This document shows positions 23,295 to 34,012 of a stretch of DNA of 64,000 bases, in pieces. The DNA is from Sporothrix humicola (lineage: Eukaryota > Ascomycota > Sordariomycetes > Ophiostomatales > Ophiostomataceae), in the NCBI GenBank assembly GCA_021396245.1, contig WNYE01000076.1, positions 62,001 to 126,000 on the forward strand, given 5' to 3'. A model generated the notes under the pieces. It had not been told where the DNA came from. It did no database searches and saw nothing but the letters and a program-made list of their open reading frames with translations. The first letter of the stretch is position 1, and each line of letters begins with the position of its first letter. Made by a program: the position numbers and the translations under genes.

Positions 23295-24146
23295 ATGGCA
23301 CCGCGGCCCCAACGCTTCTGGATCCCGGCTTCTGCGTGGCGGCCAGCTCCAGTCGAACCGACAGGAGACCCGTTTGGTATACAAATGGATCTTGGCGCAG
23401 GCGAGAATGCCGTCTCCAACAACCCCAATACCGAATCCCTTCTTGATGTTTTTGCTCCTGAACAAGGCAATGTCGAACCAGACGACCCTGGCCTCAACTA
23501 CATGGTCCACGATGAGCCACCCATCGGCCGCGATGAGTATGGGGAAGCATTAACAAAGAATTCTGCACACTTTACCGATGCGATCAATGGCTGTGAGCTT
23601 CACTTGGCAACCGACAGAGGGCGACGTTATCTGACATTGCTGCAGTTTTCAAAGCCCAGTTAAACTTGGCCCAAGTCCTTCTTTACACAGGACATGCAAA
23701 TGCAGCCAAAAGTAAGATTGAAACATGGCTCTGTGAGGCATCTCAATATACTGATTCCTTCCACAGAAGCCAACTGCATAGCGAGATAGATGATCAATGT
23801 GCGAGGGTTGGAATTCGAGCTGTTGGCACAAGCCCACTATATCTTGGCACACTCGCCCGACAGCTATGTGTACTATGCAGTAAATGCAGTGATTTGCTAT
23901 TATGGTCTCCTTCGGCGTAGAGACAGCCCCATTGACCATTCCTTGCGGCTCAAACTGGCCACGAGAGCGGACGAGCTGCTGAGGATGGCCATTGACGATG
24001 CCAATATCTACGACGAGCATCATGTGGACACGGAGGAGCAACATATGTACCGCGTGGTCGGCAAGAACATGGACGATACAGTCGTGGACATTGCACGGAG
24101 TTTCGGGGACACGTATGAGGCAATGTGGCACGACAGTCAGAATTAG
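23295..24146 (+). pseudogene. Broken unknown gene, paralogue of the intact gene at 33282-34012
   Basis: Exons can be placed at 23295-23592, 23646-23711 and 23767-24146 with good GTGAGC and GTAAGA donors, each splitting a codon after its first base. The third exon meets an in-frame TAG at 23787-23789. From there to 24146 the same frame stays open and codes for a segment that aligns without gaps to the paralogue: KANCIAR*MIN against EANGTCRWLLR, then AQAHYILAHSPDSYV against SAYAHRILSYPPDNYV. The TAG takes the place of a Trp codon (TGG). The intact product would have been about 248 aa, with tetratricopeptide-like helices suggested by the Ala/Tyr/Leu spacing. Function unknown. A sequencing error or an unrecognised intron around the stop are the alternatives. 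Confidence 0.6.
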
Positions 24147-25328
24147 AGGAATGGAGAGCGGCAAAAATGAAAATCACGGGATGTGTTAAAAAAGGGTGGA
24201 GTACAAGGAGCCGATGAACACAACAGAAAACAGTTGGAGTGCGTGTTGTACTGTTTGTGCATAGCACATTGCGATGGAGATACTCGAACTGCCATAACTT
24301 GGCTGTCATACTGGGAAACACAAAAGCTGAAGAAAAAGAAAAAAAGAAACACAAGTCTTACCCAAACTGAGTCCAGACTTTTGGAGGTCTTGATCCACCA
24401 AAGCGTGGCTTTGGCAAGAACCCGAAGGTAGGACCGATCGACACGGCATCTCGCATGCCAGGATGTCAGGATGTCAGGTTGTCACAAGGCTGTCCTGCAG
24501 CATGATATTGCAAAACAATCTCATGACATTCATTTCTCCAATTTCCTATCTCTGTATTGATTTGATTTGTTTTTTTGTATGTCGTGGTCCCCACTACCCC
24601 GGATTGTATTTTCCGTACAGCGCTGCGCTGCGCTAACATCACCACCCCATGGGGCCTGGAATAGCCTAGACAATAGCGCATCCTTGTTGCTCACAGCGCC
24701 CCAACAGCGCCCCATCGGACAAAACGCCGACTCAAGACACCGAGGTTTAGGGGATGATCGCCACTACACGGGCCTTAGCGCCGAGAAGCCCACAACCCAG
24801 AGAAGTCACAGCAGGCGAACGTCATCCTCCGTGGGCTCGACGGGAAAAGCGCGTTATTACTGGAAAAAGTGTGTGAATAAGGACCCGGCATGATTTCAAA
24901 GAATTGGCACTTGGAGACTGATATGGCGTAGAAGGTAGGGGAAAATTGAAGGAAAACACACTGATTGGCTTCTGATTGCTAGCTGGCCTGGTGGATTGTG
25001 TTTACGGCTGACGCCTCGCGTCTTTTTTGAATTCTGAGTTTATTTTATTCTGGAGGAAGCCTTCTCATGTTTGGAATTGTGGACTCGAGACGAGTAGAAT
25101 AGACGGGCTGCGGGAAGGCTGGGTCCTTCTTTTCACATAAATCGGGTAGTGCACAGGACAAACTACGGACTACAGATACAGGATACAGACTGCAGATTTG
25201 GAGCAGGGTCAATACCATAGACCGACACTTACGATCACGATACCAGTCGACACCGTTCCCTTTATCCCCCTCGGACCTCACTCCGACATACCACCTCCAA
25301 CACCATTCCCCCCCCCCCCCTTCCTACA
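24147..25328. other. Intergenic region upstream of the esterase
   Basis: No gene recognised. A small tandem of AGGATGTC-like units lies at 24457-24482. A homopolymer of C sits immediately before the esterase start (25309-25320). Confidence 0.4.
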
Positions 25329-26389
25329 ATGGGCTCCGCGCCCGCAACGACATGGCTTGCGCGCCGGCTCGAGTTTGCGCCGCGGGACGAGGAGTGGGAG
25401 GCGTTCTACACAAAGAACGCAGAGCATGTGCCGTCCCTCGAAGGACCGGTCAACTCGGTGCGGCAGATCATGTACAACACCAAGATGCGCGGCCAGGGCA
25501 AGGCGGTGCCCATCGACGCGGGGTTGACGGCGGCGGACCACGACATACACACAGCCCACGGCGCGGACATTAATCTGAGGACGTACGTGCCAGATGGGGC
25601 CTCAAAAGACGACGAGCCTGGAGGAGTACCGGCGATGCTCTACTTCCACGGCGGCGGCTTCGCGTTGGGCAACCTCGAGGGTGAGGACAGGACGTGTCGG
25701 GCATTGTGTGTCGGGAGGAAGATGGTGGTGGTCGGCGTCGACTACCGGCTGGCGCCCGAGAATCCGTACCCAGCAGCCCTCGACGATTCCTGGGACTCAT
25801 TAGAATGGGTAGGTGTGCTCTTTTCTCACATTATGTTGATGATGTACTGACATTGCAGCTCCTCGAACACGCCGCAGAGCTCAACATCGACAAAACAAGG
25901 GTCTTGGTCGGCGGCACGAGCGCAGGTGCAAACCTGGCTGCCGTTCTCGCTCAAAATGCCGCCCCCCGGGGTATCGCCATCCACGGCCAGCTGCTCCGTA
26001 TCCCCGTCGTCTGCCAGAGCAAGGCAGAACTGCTGGCCCGCGGGCTCCACAGCATGGACGAGATGCATGATTCGCCCATTTTGAGTCGAGGTGCCATGGA
26101 GCAGTTTCTGAAGTGGTACCGGCCGCCCAACATTGAAGATCCCACGGTATCTCCATTGCTAGCGTCGTCATTCGAGGGACTGCCTCGCGCGTTCTTCCAG
26201 CTGTGCGGCAGAGACCCATTGCGAGACGAGGGATTGGCATATGCAGACGCGCTTGAGGCGGCGGGCGTGCCGGTCAGAGTGAATGTGTATGGAGGCGTAC
26301 CGCACGCGTTTTGGATCTTCCCAGAGATCACAAAGACGCAGGTCGCGGCACAGGATTTGCAGGATGGTGTGCAATGGCTGTTGGAGTGA
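25329..26389 (+). CDS. Alpha/beta-hydrolase esterase, HSL-type
   Basis: Carboxylesterase/lipase of the hormone-sensitive-lipase group, 336 aa. Exons 25329-25808 and 25859-26389 (50-bp intron, GTAGGT donor, TTGCAG acceptor). The oxyanion-hole motif HGGG is at residues 107-110. The nucleophile elbow is GTSAG with Ser181 (family consensus GDSAG). The acid is probably Asp279 in CGRDPLRDEG and the base His309 in GVPHAFW. VDYRLAPENPYPAALDD is the other family hallmark. No signal peptide, so likely cytosolic. It could hydrolyse the ester made by the Baeyer-Villiger-type monooxygenase upstream; that link is inferred from position and chemistry only. Confidence 0.88.
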
Positions 26390-26550
26390 GGGAGGGGAGG
26401 GAATGTCGATGCATTACTTTTTGGAGAGAGATTCGGCAGTAGATCTGTTTTCAATACACAACAAGAATTAGAATACATGCATTTGTCAACGGAGAGAGCT
26501 GCAACGTGATTGAAATGATCACTTACCTGAAATCTGGGCGATAGCAGCTG

Positions 26551-26769
26551 TCAAACAGGACGAGCCAAGCGTTGAAGTTTGTTGAGAGTTTGTCGAGAAC
26601 GGGCTTGCCCAGAGACCTGAGACATGAATTCTGGGGGATTACGGTGTTCGATGGGAACGAGACGGAGGTTTTGTCGGGAAGGTATTCGGGCAAGTAAAAA
26701 GGCGTCGTGGGCACTGTTGAACTGAGCATCAGTGAGGGGCTTCAGGCCGGCTGATGATGTCGCGGCCAT
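26551..26769 (-). CDS. Small hypothetical protein or gene fragment
   Basis: A frame of 72 aa starting MAATSSAG. Its segment FNSAHDAFLLARIP weakly resembles FDQTAEKFHAGRFP near the start of the intact unknown gene at 33282, so it may be a third, truncated member of that family. Another frame over the same bases ends at a good GTAAGT donor (26525), so the true structure may be spliced. Very uncertain. Confidence 0.25.
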   Translation of the reverse strand: MAATSSAGLKPLTDAQFNSAHDAFLLARIPSRQNLRLVPIEHRNPPEFMSQVSGQARSRQTLNKLQRLARPV

Positions 26770-27190
26770 ATTAGGCCCGCTCTGGCCCGAGTCGTTGGAG
26801 ACCAAATGATCTTGTATGTTCGTCCTCCATGCTGCATGACACTGCGCGGTTCTTGGAAGTCCAAGTCCTGGGGGTGAAGCTGCTCGGGGCTTCTGTTCTC
26901 GTATTCTCGTAGAGGAGTTGCGTGTCCGTCGAGGTCGTGGTATTAAAGTGATTTGTGGCGATAGTGTCGTCGGTCTTATTGATAAATAGTATGTGAGATG
27001 TCGAATTTCGGCTTTTTCTGACTGGAGGAGGTGTTTGGTTTTCTTGCAGTCGATTTGGAAGTGTGATTTTGAGATGTGCAAAATGTTGTTTTGCGAAACA
27101 CGTCTGCGTTTTGGGCATTCCAGCGGATTTAGCGGCAAGGCTGCAGCGGGCAAGGCTGCTGTGGGCGCTTGCACCTCCCAAAAATTTTGG

Positions 27191-27277
27191 CCAATCAGAA
27201 TGCGCATTTACACCTCGCTCCTTCCCGAAACGGCAATTTCTTCAAACAACACGATTTCGTGTTGCGATTCTGATTGG
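27191..27277. repeat. Inverted repeat with central palindrome, containing copy 1 of a spacer element
   Basis: CCAATCAGAAT (27191-27201) is matched by its exact reverse complement at 27267-27277. Between them sits an 8-bp-arm palindrome CAACACGA-TT-TCGTGTTG (27247-27264). Bases 27218-27252 are the first copy of a 35-bp element seen again at 32757 and 33023. Confidence 0.6.
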
Positions 27278-27620
27278 CTAGGGCAGAAATTTTCTTCTTC
27301 CACACTACACGTGGAAAACATCTACAACACGGACAATGTTGCAACAAGTCAAACGACGACAGTATCCCAGATATGTACGACATCTTGGACGTCAACAGCT
27401 CTAGTTTTGACATCACAAACATCGACCATACCCTTAAAGATCGACAACCTCCCCCAAGCCACTGAAAGTCCGCCCCCTCTTCCCTCTTCTCTACACACTT
27501 GCCACCATATCCCTCCCTCTCATTCCCTACCTCCATTCCCATACTCTCGTAACCACCGCTTGTCACTTCCACCTTTCACCTGTCTCTGCATCTTCTCTCT
27601 GCCCTCTCAGTCTCTTCTCT

Positions 27621-27806
27621 GTGTCCTTCTTCTGTGTCCTTCTTCTGTGTCCTTCTTCTGTGTCCTTCTTCTGTGTCCTTCTTCTGTGTCCTTCTTCTGT
27701 GTCCTTCANNNNNNNNNNNNNNNNNNNNNNNNNNNNNNNNNNNNNNNNNNNNNNNNNNNNNNNNNNNNNNNNNNNNNNNNNNNNNNNNNNNNNNNNNNNN
27801 NNNNNN
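27621..27806. repeat. 13-bp minisatellite running into an assembly gap
   Basis: About 6.8 perfect head-to-tail copies of GTGTCCTTCTTCT (27621-27708) are followed directly by 98 undetermined bases (27709-27806). The assembly evidently broke in the array, so its true length is unknown. Long frames that run through the Ns are artefacts. Confidence 0.9.
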
Positions 27807-29330
27807 CTTCTATCTCCTTCCACTTCTATCCGGCACTGGCTGTTTCTAGCACCTTCTCCTTCACCAACTCCCCTAACCCACGAAGTATAAAAGCCTTTCT
27901 CCCCTCCCTCCCTCTCCTTTTCAAACTCTACCTCCTTCATACTCTCCCTCTCGCACTCTGCTTTGCAACAAGACTCAATTGCAGAGGCAGGAGATGCTTG
28001 ATCGAAGCAATGTCCTCTGCATACCTTGTCAAGATGCCCCTTTACTGACCTGTCACGATTAAAATGACAGCCCACGAGACATGATGTGGCAGTGCCAACA
28101 TCCTCGCTCTCTCTGGAATCTCCAAAGGTATGTCTCCCTCCTACATGTTGTGATGATCTTGTCAGTGTTATCTCAACTAATTTGCTCCCTTTTCTTTCTT
28201 CTAGGATCGCCATGCTCCGTACATCATCGAACCTCCCTCGTGCTGCTTCCGGCCCAAGATAAAAGCCACACCCTCCACAAATGATGACACATTGTGATCT
28301 GTCATCTTGATAGCCACGAAAACGCATGTAACTCAAGATGTTCACTTGACCGCTTCTTTCATTCTGTCAGATAGAAAGGTAAGTCTGCATCTCTCAAGCT
28401 GAGATTCATTAGATTGCAATTGAGTCTGGCTAACGTCCCCCACCTCTCTTCTTGACAGGACTACGATCTCACTTGATCATCGAAGATCCCTCGCAAAACG
28501 TCACTGTCATGACAGAGACGACACATAAGTCAACGAAGACGTCCTCATGGACGGCGACCATATACACATACACATTCATAGAGATGAGGCTGGGGAACGG
28601 GAGACTGTGAGCCAGCGAAAGAAGCAGTGAATTGCGCTCTGCGGCTGACGCTGGACTGAAACATCTACACAACAAGTGTTGATCCCAAGACGTCGCGAGC
28701 GGTCTGCTGGAACTTGTGCATGCTCGGCCGTTCTTTGGTGGACCAAATACAAATTTACTTTGTGTGATTGATCACTTGCATTCATCTGTGTCTTGAGTCT
28801 ATGCATATCGGCCATGTTTATGTCGTGACAGTATATTGGCCATTTCTATGTTTTGTCACAGGGCCCCTTAGAATGAAAGGGCATTCCAACCGTCGATGCT
28901 TCACCATATGGCCAGACGTTCTGTGCCAAAGAAAGCTATAGCTCTCGAGATCGATGCCAGGCCCTATCTTACGAGTCGTTGTCCACTACAAAGCGGGGTT
29001 CTGAGGACCGGAACAACAACATATTCCCCTACTATGAAGAAAGCTCTGCAGTCAAGCGTGAATTGGAATGTGGCAAGCGTCCAAGCCGTTTGCTGCAGCA
29101 CATGTGAGCGGCGTGGTTGTCCCAGTGTGTCTGCTGTCCATCCAGACCAAAGAAGATGAGCATTACCAGTAGCTTACCTAGATTCCAGACGAGAGCGCTG
29201 TCTTCCCGAAGATACTTTAAAATGAAGTTTCGATCAGAGAATGTGGTTAATTACTCACGGCCTGCCTCCCGCGGCCGCCGGACCTTCAGCCGCGCTCGGC
29301 CACAAGGCATCCCTGGCCTCAACTGGGAAG
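27807..29330. other. Gene-poor spacer
   Basis: Pyrimidine-rich near the gap, then mixed sequence. Short ORFs on both strands lack coding character. No RNA gene, terminal repeat or transposase fragment recognised. Confidence 0.4.
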
Positions 29331-31790
29331 ATGACGAGCACGCGCAGTATCGTGGACCGGGTCCTCGATGGGCTAAATGGGAGGATTGAGGCCGTGCAGC
29401 TCCGAGATGACCTTCCCCCGGTCGTCCTAGAAGGCGACGCCATTTTACCAGAGGACGCTTTGACTCGCGACGATAACATCGAAGGGCTTTTGACAGAGGA
29501 GCCCTCTCATAACTGTGAGGTTTGTTCATTGAGGTTTATGATCTCTGTTTAAGAATACGTTTCTTTCTAGCAAGTCTTAGATATTATTGGTTATGGATTG
29601 AGTACTGACAATCTTTCCTTCTGATATAGCCGTCCTTGAAGACCAAGCCCAACCGGAGCTTGGGTCGACGATGTACATCTTTGGCGCTGTCGATACCAAG
29701 AACAAGTATAGATACATCGCCATGCATGACACCACCAGGGCTTTCCGCGACAGTGAGCCGCAGATGGCCCGCCCTACCGCTACCATCATCTCGAAGCTCA
29801 TCGTCGACAAGCTCAACTGCCTTCCCTTCAACCCTGAGCTGATAACATTGAGAGCCATCCCCTCACATCCCGGCCGTGGTCCTGGTTTCCAGCTGTTGCA
29901 GGCAGCCATCATGTAACTTGGCGGCTTCCTGTTTTTCTGGGCCCTTCCATGTCTTGCCGCAAAGGAATCTTCTCGAAGGGACTACGGATCCACTACGCTC
30001 GAGCTGCACAGAACCAATTACACTCTCTCGCAGAATCAAATGGCGCGTAGCCACACGGCTCTACCAGACAATGTCAGCTTTTTGGGGGCCTGAACGTCAG
30101 TTTACGCCAGTCCAGATCACCAAGGACGCGGCCGGCAAGACCTCCCATCTGTCAGTCATCACCGCAGAAGCAAACGACTCGGGCGGCCAGTTGCGGAATG
30201 CCGAGCTCATAATGTGCTCGATTATTTCCCGCCTAGAGGGAGCCATGTGCTCCAAGGCTACCGCACGCCCGCTTGTTGCTCTGTTCTGCAGGTTGTAGGC
30301 AACACGCACAAGATCGAAACCGCCGTACGTCTACTGAAAGTATCCTCTCTCCAAGGTTTGGATTGGAGCATGTGTCAATAGTTCACGTTCAGTTTGCCAT
30401 GTTCTATGCACCAGACATTATGCATTTTTAACTCGAGGAGGAGTCATGTGTCTCACTCAAAAGTCGAGAGACGGTTGTCCTTACATATGTCGTTCTAGAA
30501 AATTGGAACTAGAAGTTCATCCTCGACGTCGTGACGTCCACGTTGAAACGAATGAGGAAATTGTTCAACGGCTTGGAAAACATTGTCAACCTCCGACCGT
30601 GAAGATTTACAGAATAACCTGATGGTGGAAACAAAGACGACAAAGTACATGAAGGCCGACCCGTTAACTGACGTCTTTGACCCATCCATTGTCTTATCAA
30701 AAATGAGTATTTTTCCTGGGCTTGTTTCATATTTTTATCCACGTTTCCACTTAGTGACATTGTGGACAGGTTCCCGTCCATCTTCAAGACGATTTTGATG
30801 GGTACGGTGAAAGCCCAACTTTGGCCGGTGTGACGAGCAAGACCGTGAACAGAGGCAAGGGCATCGAGCGGCCCAAGGTGACACTTGAACAGTCGGTCAA
30901 TGACATGGTTGAAAACGAACCGGCCACAAACAAAAACGTGTTAAACTTCTCCCTGTCCCAGCGTCTCATGCTTCCGCAGGAGATCTGCGATGTGGACCAG
31001 ATTTACATCGAGAAGAGGAAGAGATCGATCTGGTGCATAAGATTCGACCCCCATCTTATGGCGTTTAATTCACTGGAAGAGGCTGTTTTATCAGACCTAG
31101 CCGCCACGAATCTCGACACAATCGATGTCACCCTACTTCCCACTCCACAATATCAGCTCATGGTAAGTAAAATAAAACCCTTCCAACTACAGCCAATAAC
31201 ACTAGAATATTGGAACATGCTGACAACCAACATAGGCAGTGCAATTGGGTCTCAAGCTTTTCAACGCAGCGACAAATTTTATTAACTGGCAACTGGCAAG
31301 AACGATCAACGATCGCGTGGTCGACTATGTCAACCGCTGTCCCGGCGCTTTGGGTGTCATCACGGAGCAAACTTGGCGTCTGCTACGAGATCCTGTATCT
31401 GGCAGCTCGGGATCTCGGAGGCGTGCGGTACTACATCTCGCCGGTCCCGGGGAAGAAAAAGATCATTGATTCTATGGCGACTCGCGTCCACGTACTGCAT
31501 CCGGAGACATTCGAGACACACATCTCGCATGTCAACTTTTCGAAGCATGAAGTCCAAACCATGCGAGCGACAATCCCGCGTAGTGTTCATTTTTCTTCGG
31601 ATGGTCGTCTTGTCCTCTGAACCAAGCCCAAGTCATTATTGTTAAAGACATTGTTGTCAACACGTTTGTTGAGACGGTGAATGTCAAATCAACGTGGATT
31701 GCCGGTGTGGAACAGGACATTCGGATGACGATGGACGCAATCGAAGAACACCTGGTCATCTTGTCGAGGTTAATAAAAACCTTTTGAAAA
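29331..31790 (+). pseudogene. Frame-disrupted unknown gene relic
   Basis: A first part is intact: exons 29331-29514 and 29630-29916 (GTGAGG donor, ATATAG acceptor) give 156 aa starting MTSTRSIVDR. Coding-like sequence then continues downstream but hops frames. Convincing blocks are around 30060-30290, 30500-30700 (break between GLENIVN and SDREDL), 30821-31162, and, after a good intron (31163-31235), 31236-31380, where the frame moves again before a block ending at 31620. A further coding-like stretch reaches about 31790. Several small indels or stops would be needed to explain this, as in a decayed gene. I recognise no family; a dynamin-like origin was considered but is not supported. A poor-quality assembly, with the gap nearby, is the other explanation. 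Confidence 0.4.
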
Positions 31791-32756
31791 TGTCGCGATA
31801 ATTATCCTATGTTAGTCCTGACAAATCAACCGTGGATTTTATGAACTTAGCTGGGCTGGGGAAGCTTCTTGCATGCCGGAGAAATGGTTGTGATTTTTTT
31901 TTAAACTTTTTTCTTCACTGCTCATTTCTCATGTACTTCACTAAGATTCTTCGGCCTTTCTTTCAGTCTCGTAATGTTTTGTTAACTGTTCTGTTCTTCC
32001 ATAAATACAATCAAATACAATAACTTCTTCCTCGTCGTCTTCCTTCTACGTAGAATGGACTCGTCGGTTGTAGATTGTAGTGGCGTAGGGGGGTTTTGTC
32101 GTGATAAATTCGCGCAACTTGGGTCATGCTGCGGACACTGTAAATTTCATGATCTGTTAGCAAAATGTGTCGCAAATTGACCAGACATTGTAAAATCCAT
32201 GTGAATGTTGTGCAGTAATGTCTTATCATCGTAAAGGTTCTCGTAATGTTTCGTAGCTGCAGTTGCGCCTGCCAGCTGCGGCAACAGATGCGTCAAAAGT
32301 TCCGCTCGTTTCTGTCCGGAATTGCGCGGTCAACGCTGGGGTTCCACGCCCGATTGGCTTTCTGTATTCCGCAGGTATACTGCTGATGACATCGCCGCTA
32401 TGGGTAACCTCAATGATTGCTTTGGCCTTCTGAATGTCGTGCGACTCAAAAGGTAAGCGATGGGGCTCGTTGATAAGGATGTATGCATCACGCTGTGTGA
32501 CCGGGCTGAACGACTGGCATAGCTCGGCATCGGCCGTCGCAATAGAATTCGTACTGGAAGGAATTTCGAGACGTAGTATTGGAGTGATGCAATGTTTGTA
32601 GAAGTCGTTGTCGGCTTGGAAGTTGCGTAAATGTTGATTGCGTGAGCGTGTTTTTCTTTTTTTTTTTACCGGCCTCTTCCAGCGAGTTTGCGGCAGGGCT
32701 GTAGGCGGTGACAGCTGTCAAAATTGCTGCTCGAGAAAAGTGGATCGTCACACCTG

Positions 32757-33057
32757 CTCCTTCCTAAAAGGGCAATTTCTTCAAATAACACAGGTTTTCA
32801 GCGGTAAGACTGCCTCAGACAGGTGTGAACTTTAAGTGATACATGTGCGGATTACTGTACTTGTTAATTATTGTGTTGACTTTGAAGTCGAACAAAATAT
32901 TTCCGTCCGAAGGAACTGTCGTCTGAAGAGTGTCGTCTCAATAGTGTCGTCTAAAGAGTGTCGTCTGAAGAGTGTCGTCTGAAGGAAGCGTGCCACTGCG
33001 CAAAAAGTGGACCATGGTCTTGCTCTTTCCTAACATGGTGGTTTCGTCAAATAACAC
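32757..33057. repeat. Copies 2 and 3 of a 35-bp spacer element, plus a 14-bp tandem array
   Basis: Positions 32757-32791 and 33023-33057 match the element at 27218-27252 (CTCCTTCC, about 8 variable bases, then a TTTCTTCAAA-TAACAC-type core). Between them, 32917-32986 is five head-to-tail 14-bp units of TGTCGTCTGAAGAG with one to three changes. All lie within about 530 bp upstream of the unknown gene at 33282. Confidence 0.65.
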
Positions 33058-33281
33058 CCTTTTCTTGGTCTGATGGCGACACCAAAAAAAATCTTTCCAA
33101 CGCCCACATCGCTGCCTTCGACAAACGACAGCCACAACGACAGAGCCACGTCAGTCGAGAAACGAACGAAAACAGGATTTCCCTCCCTTCCGTCTTCTCT
33201 CATTCTTCTCCCTGTTCTCTTTCACACATACCCACCGTTTTCACGGCACAATTGCCAGCACCAAGACTGACAGCCATCAAG

Positions 33282-34012
33282 ATGGCATCCGATGAATTTG
33301 ACCAAACCGCCGAGAAATTTCACGCCGGGCGCTTTCCAACATCGATGCTGAACGAGACTGGACAGTGTATGTTGTATCCTTCCCCCCTCCCCTCTCCCCG
33401 TCCGTCATCATTGCTAATGTTACAAGACCACGAAGCCAAGTGCGTGCGGATTGAAAAACTTTACCGGGCTGGCAGATTTGAAGGTATGATCACGGCAAAC
33501 TCCCACTACACCACAGTCAGCCACTAACGTATTCTCTCCTTGTCTCTCTCCTCACAGAAGCGAATGGGACATGCCGATGGCTTCTCAGACAACCTCAGCT
33601 AAGCATCTGGCACAGCGCCTATGCCCATCGCATCCTCTCATACCCCCCTGACAATTATGTCCATCATGCCAGAGAAGCCCTCCGACTCTACCAAGCCGTG
33701 CCAGTGGACGAAGACGGCACGGCTATGAAAGCTGTCAAGGATCGCGTGGTCAATAATGCACAAAGAGCCCTCGACAAAGCCCTCTCAGACCAGGCCGAAT
33801 TGACGGAGACCGTGGAGGTCGAGTACACCTTACAAGAGCTGGTGGACCTGTCCGAAGCAGAAGAGATGGGGTTGGCGGGGGAGAGTGCCGAAGAAGAGGT
33901 GGATGACAGCTTAGATGAGGAAGCTGCCGACGGCAGTGTGGTGGGAGAAGAAATTGTGTGGAAGGAATCAGATTCGGAGTCGGAACCAGAGTCGGCTGCA
34001 GAGGAGGAGTAG
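33282..34012 (+). CDS. Unknown protein with acidic tail, intact paralogue of the broken gene at 23295
   Basis: Exons 33282-33366, 33427-33483 and 33558-34012 give 198 aa with clean splice signals. Residues 1-100 look like short helical repeats (AKCVRIEKLYRAGRFEEANG, then AYAHRILSYPPDNYVHHA), reminiscent of tetratricopeptide-type hairpins, though I cannot confirm a family. Residues 135-198 are strongly acidic (Glu, Asp, Ser). Both introns split a codon after its first base, exactly as in the broken paralogue 10 kb to the left, which supports common origin. No signal peptide or membrane segment. The upstream 530 bp carries two copies of a shared element and a 14-bp tandem repeat. Function unknown. 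Confidence 0.65.

Noticed and set aside
27621..27708. Regular repeats that might suggest a CRISPR array
   Set aside because: Units are contiguous with no spacers, and the genome is fungal.
26993..28048. Frame of 351 codons on the plus strand
   Set aside because: It runs through 98 undetermined bases and a 13-bp minisatellite, with no protein character.
29331..31790. Dynamin-like GTPase origin for the broken gene
   Set aside because: No GTP-binding motif is visible and the resemblance of the helical parts is too weak.
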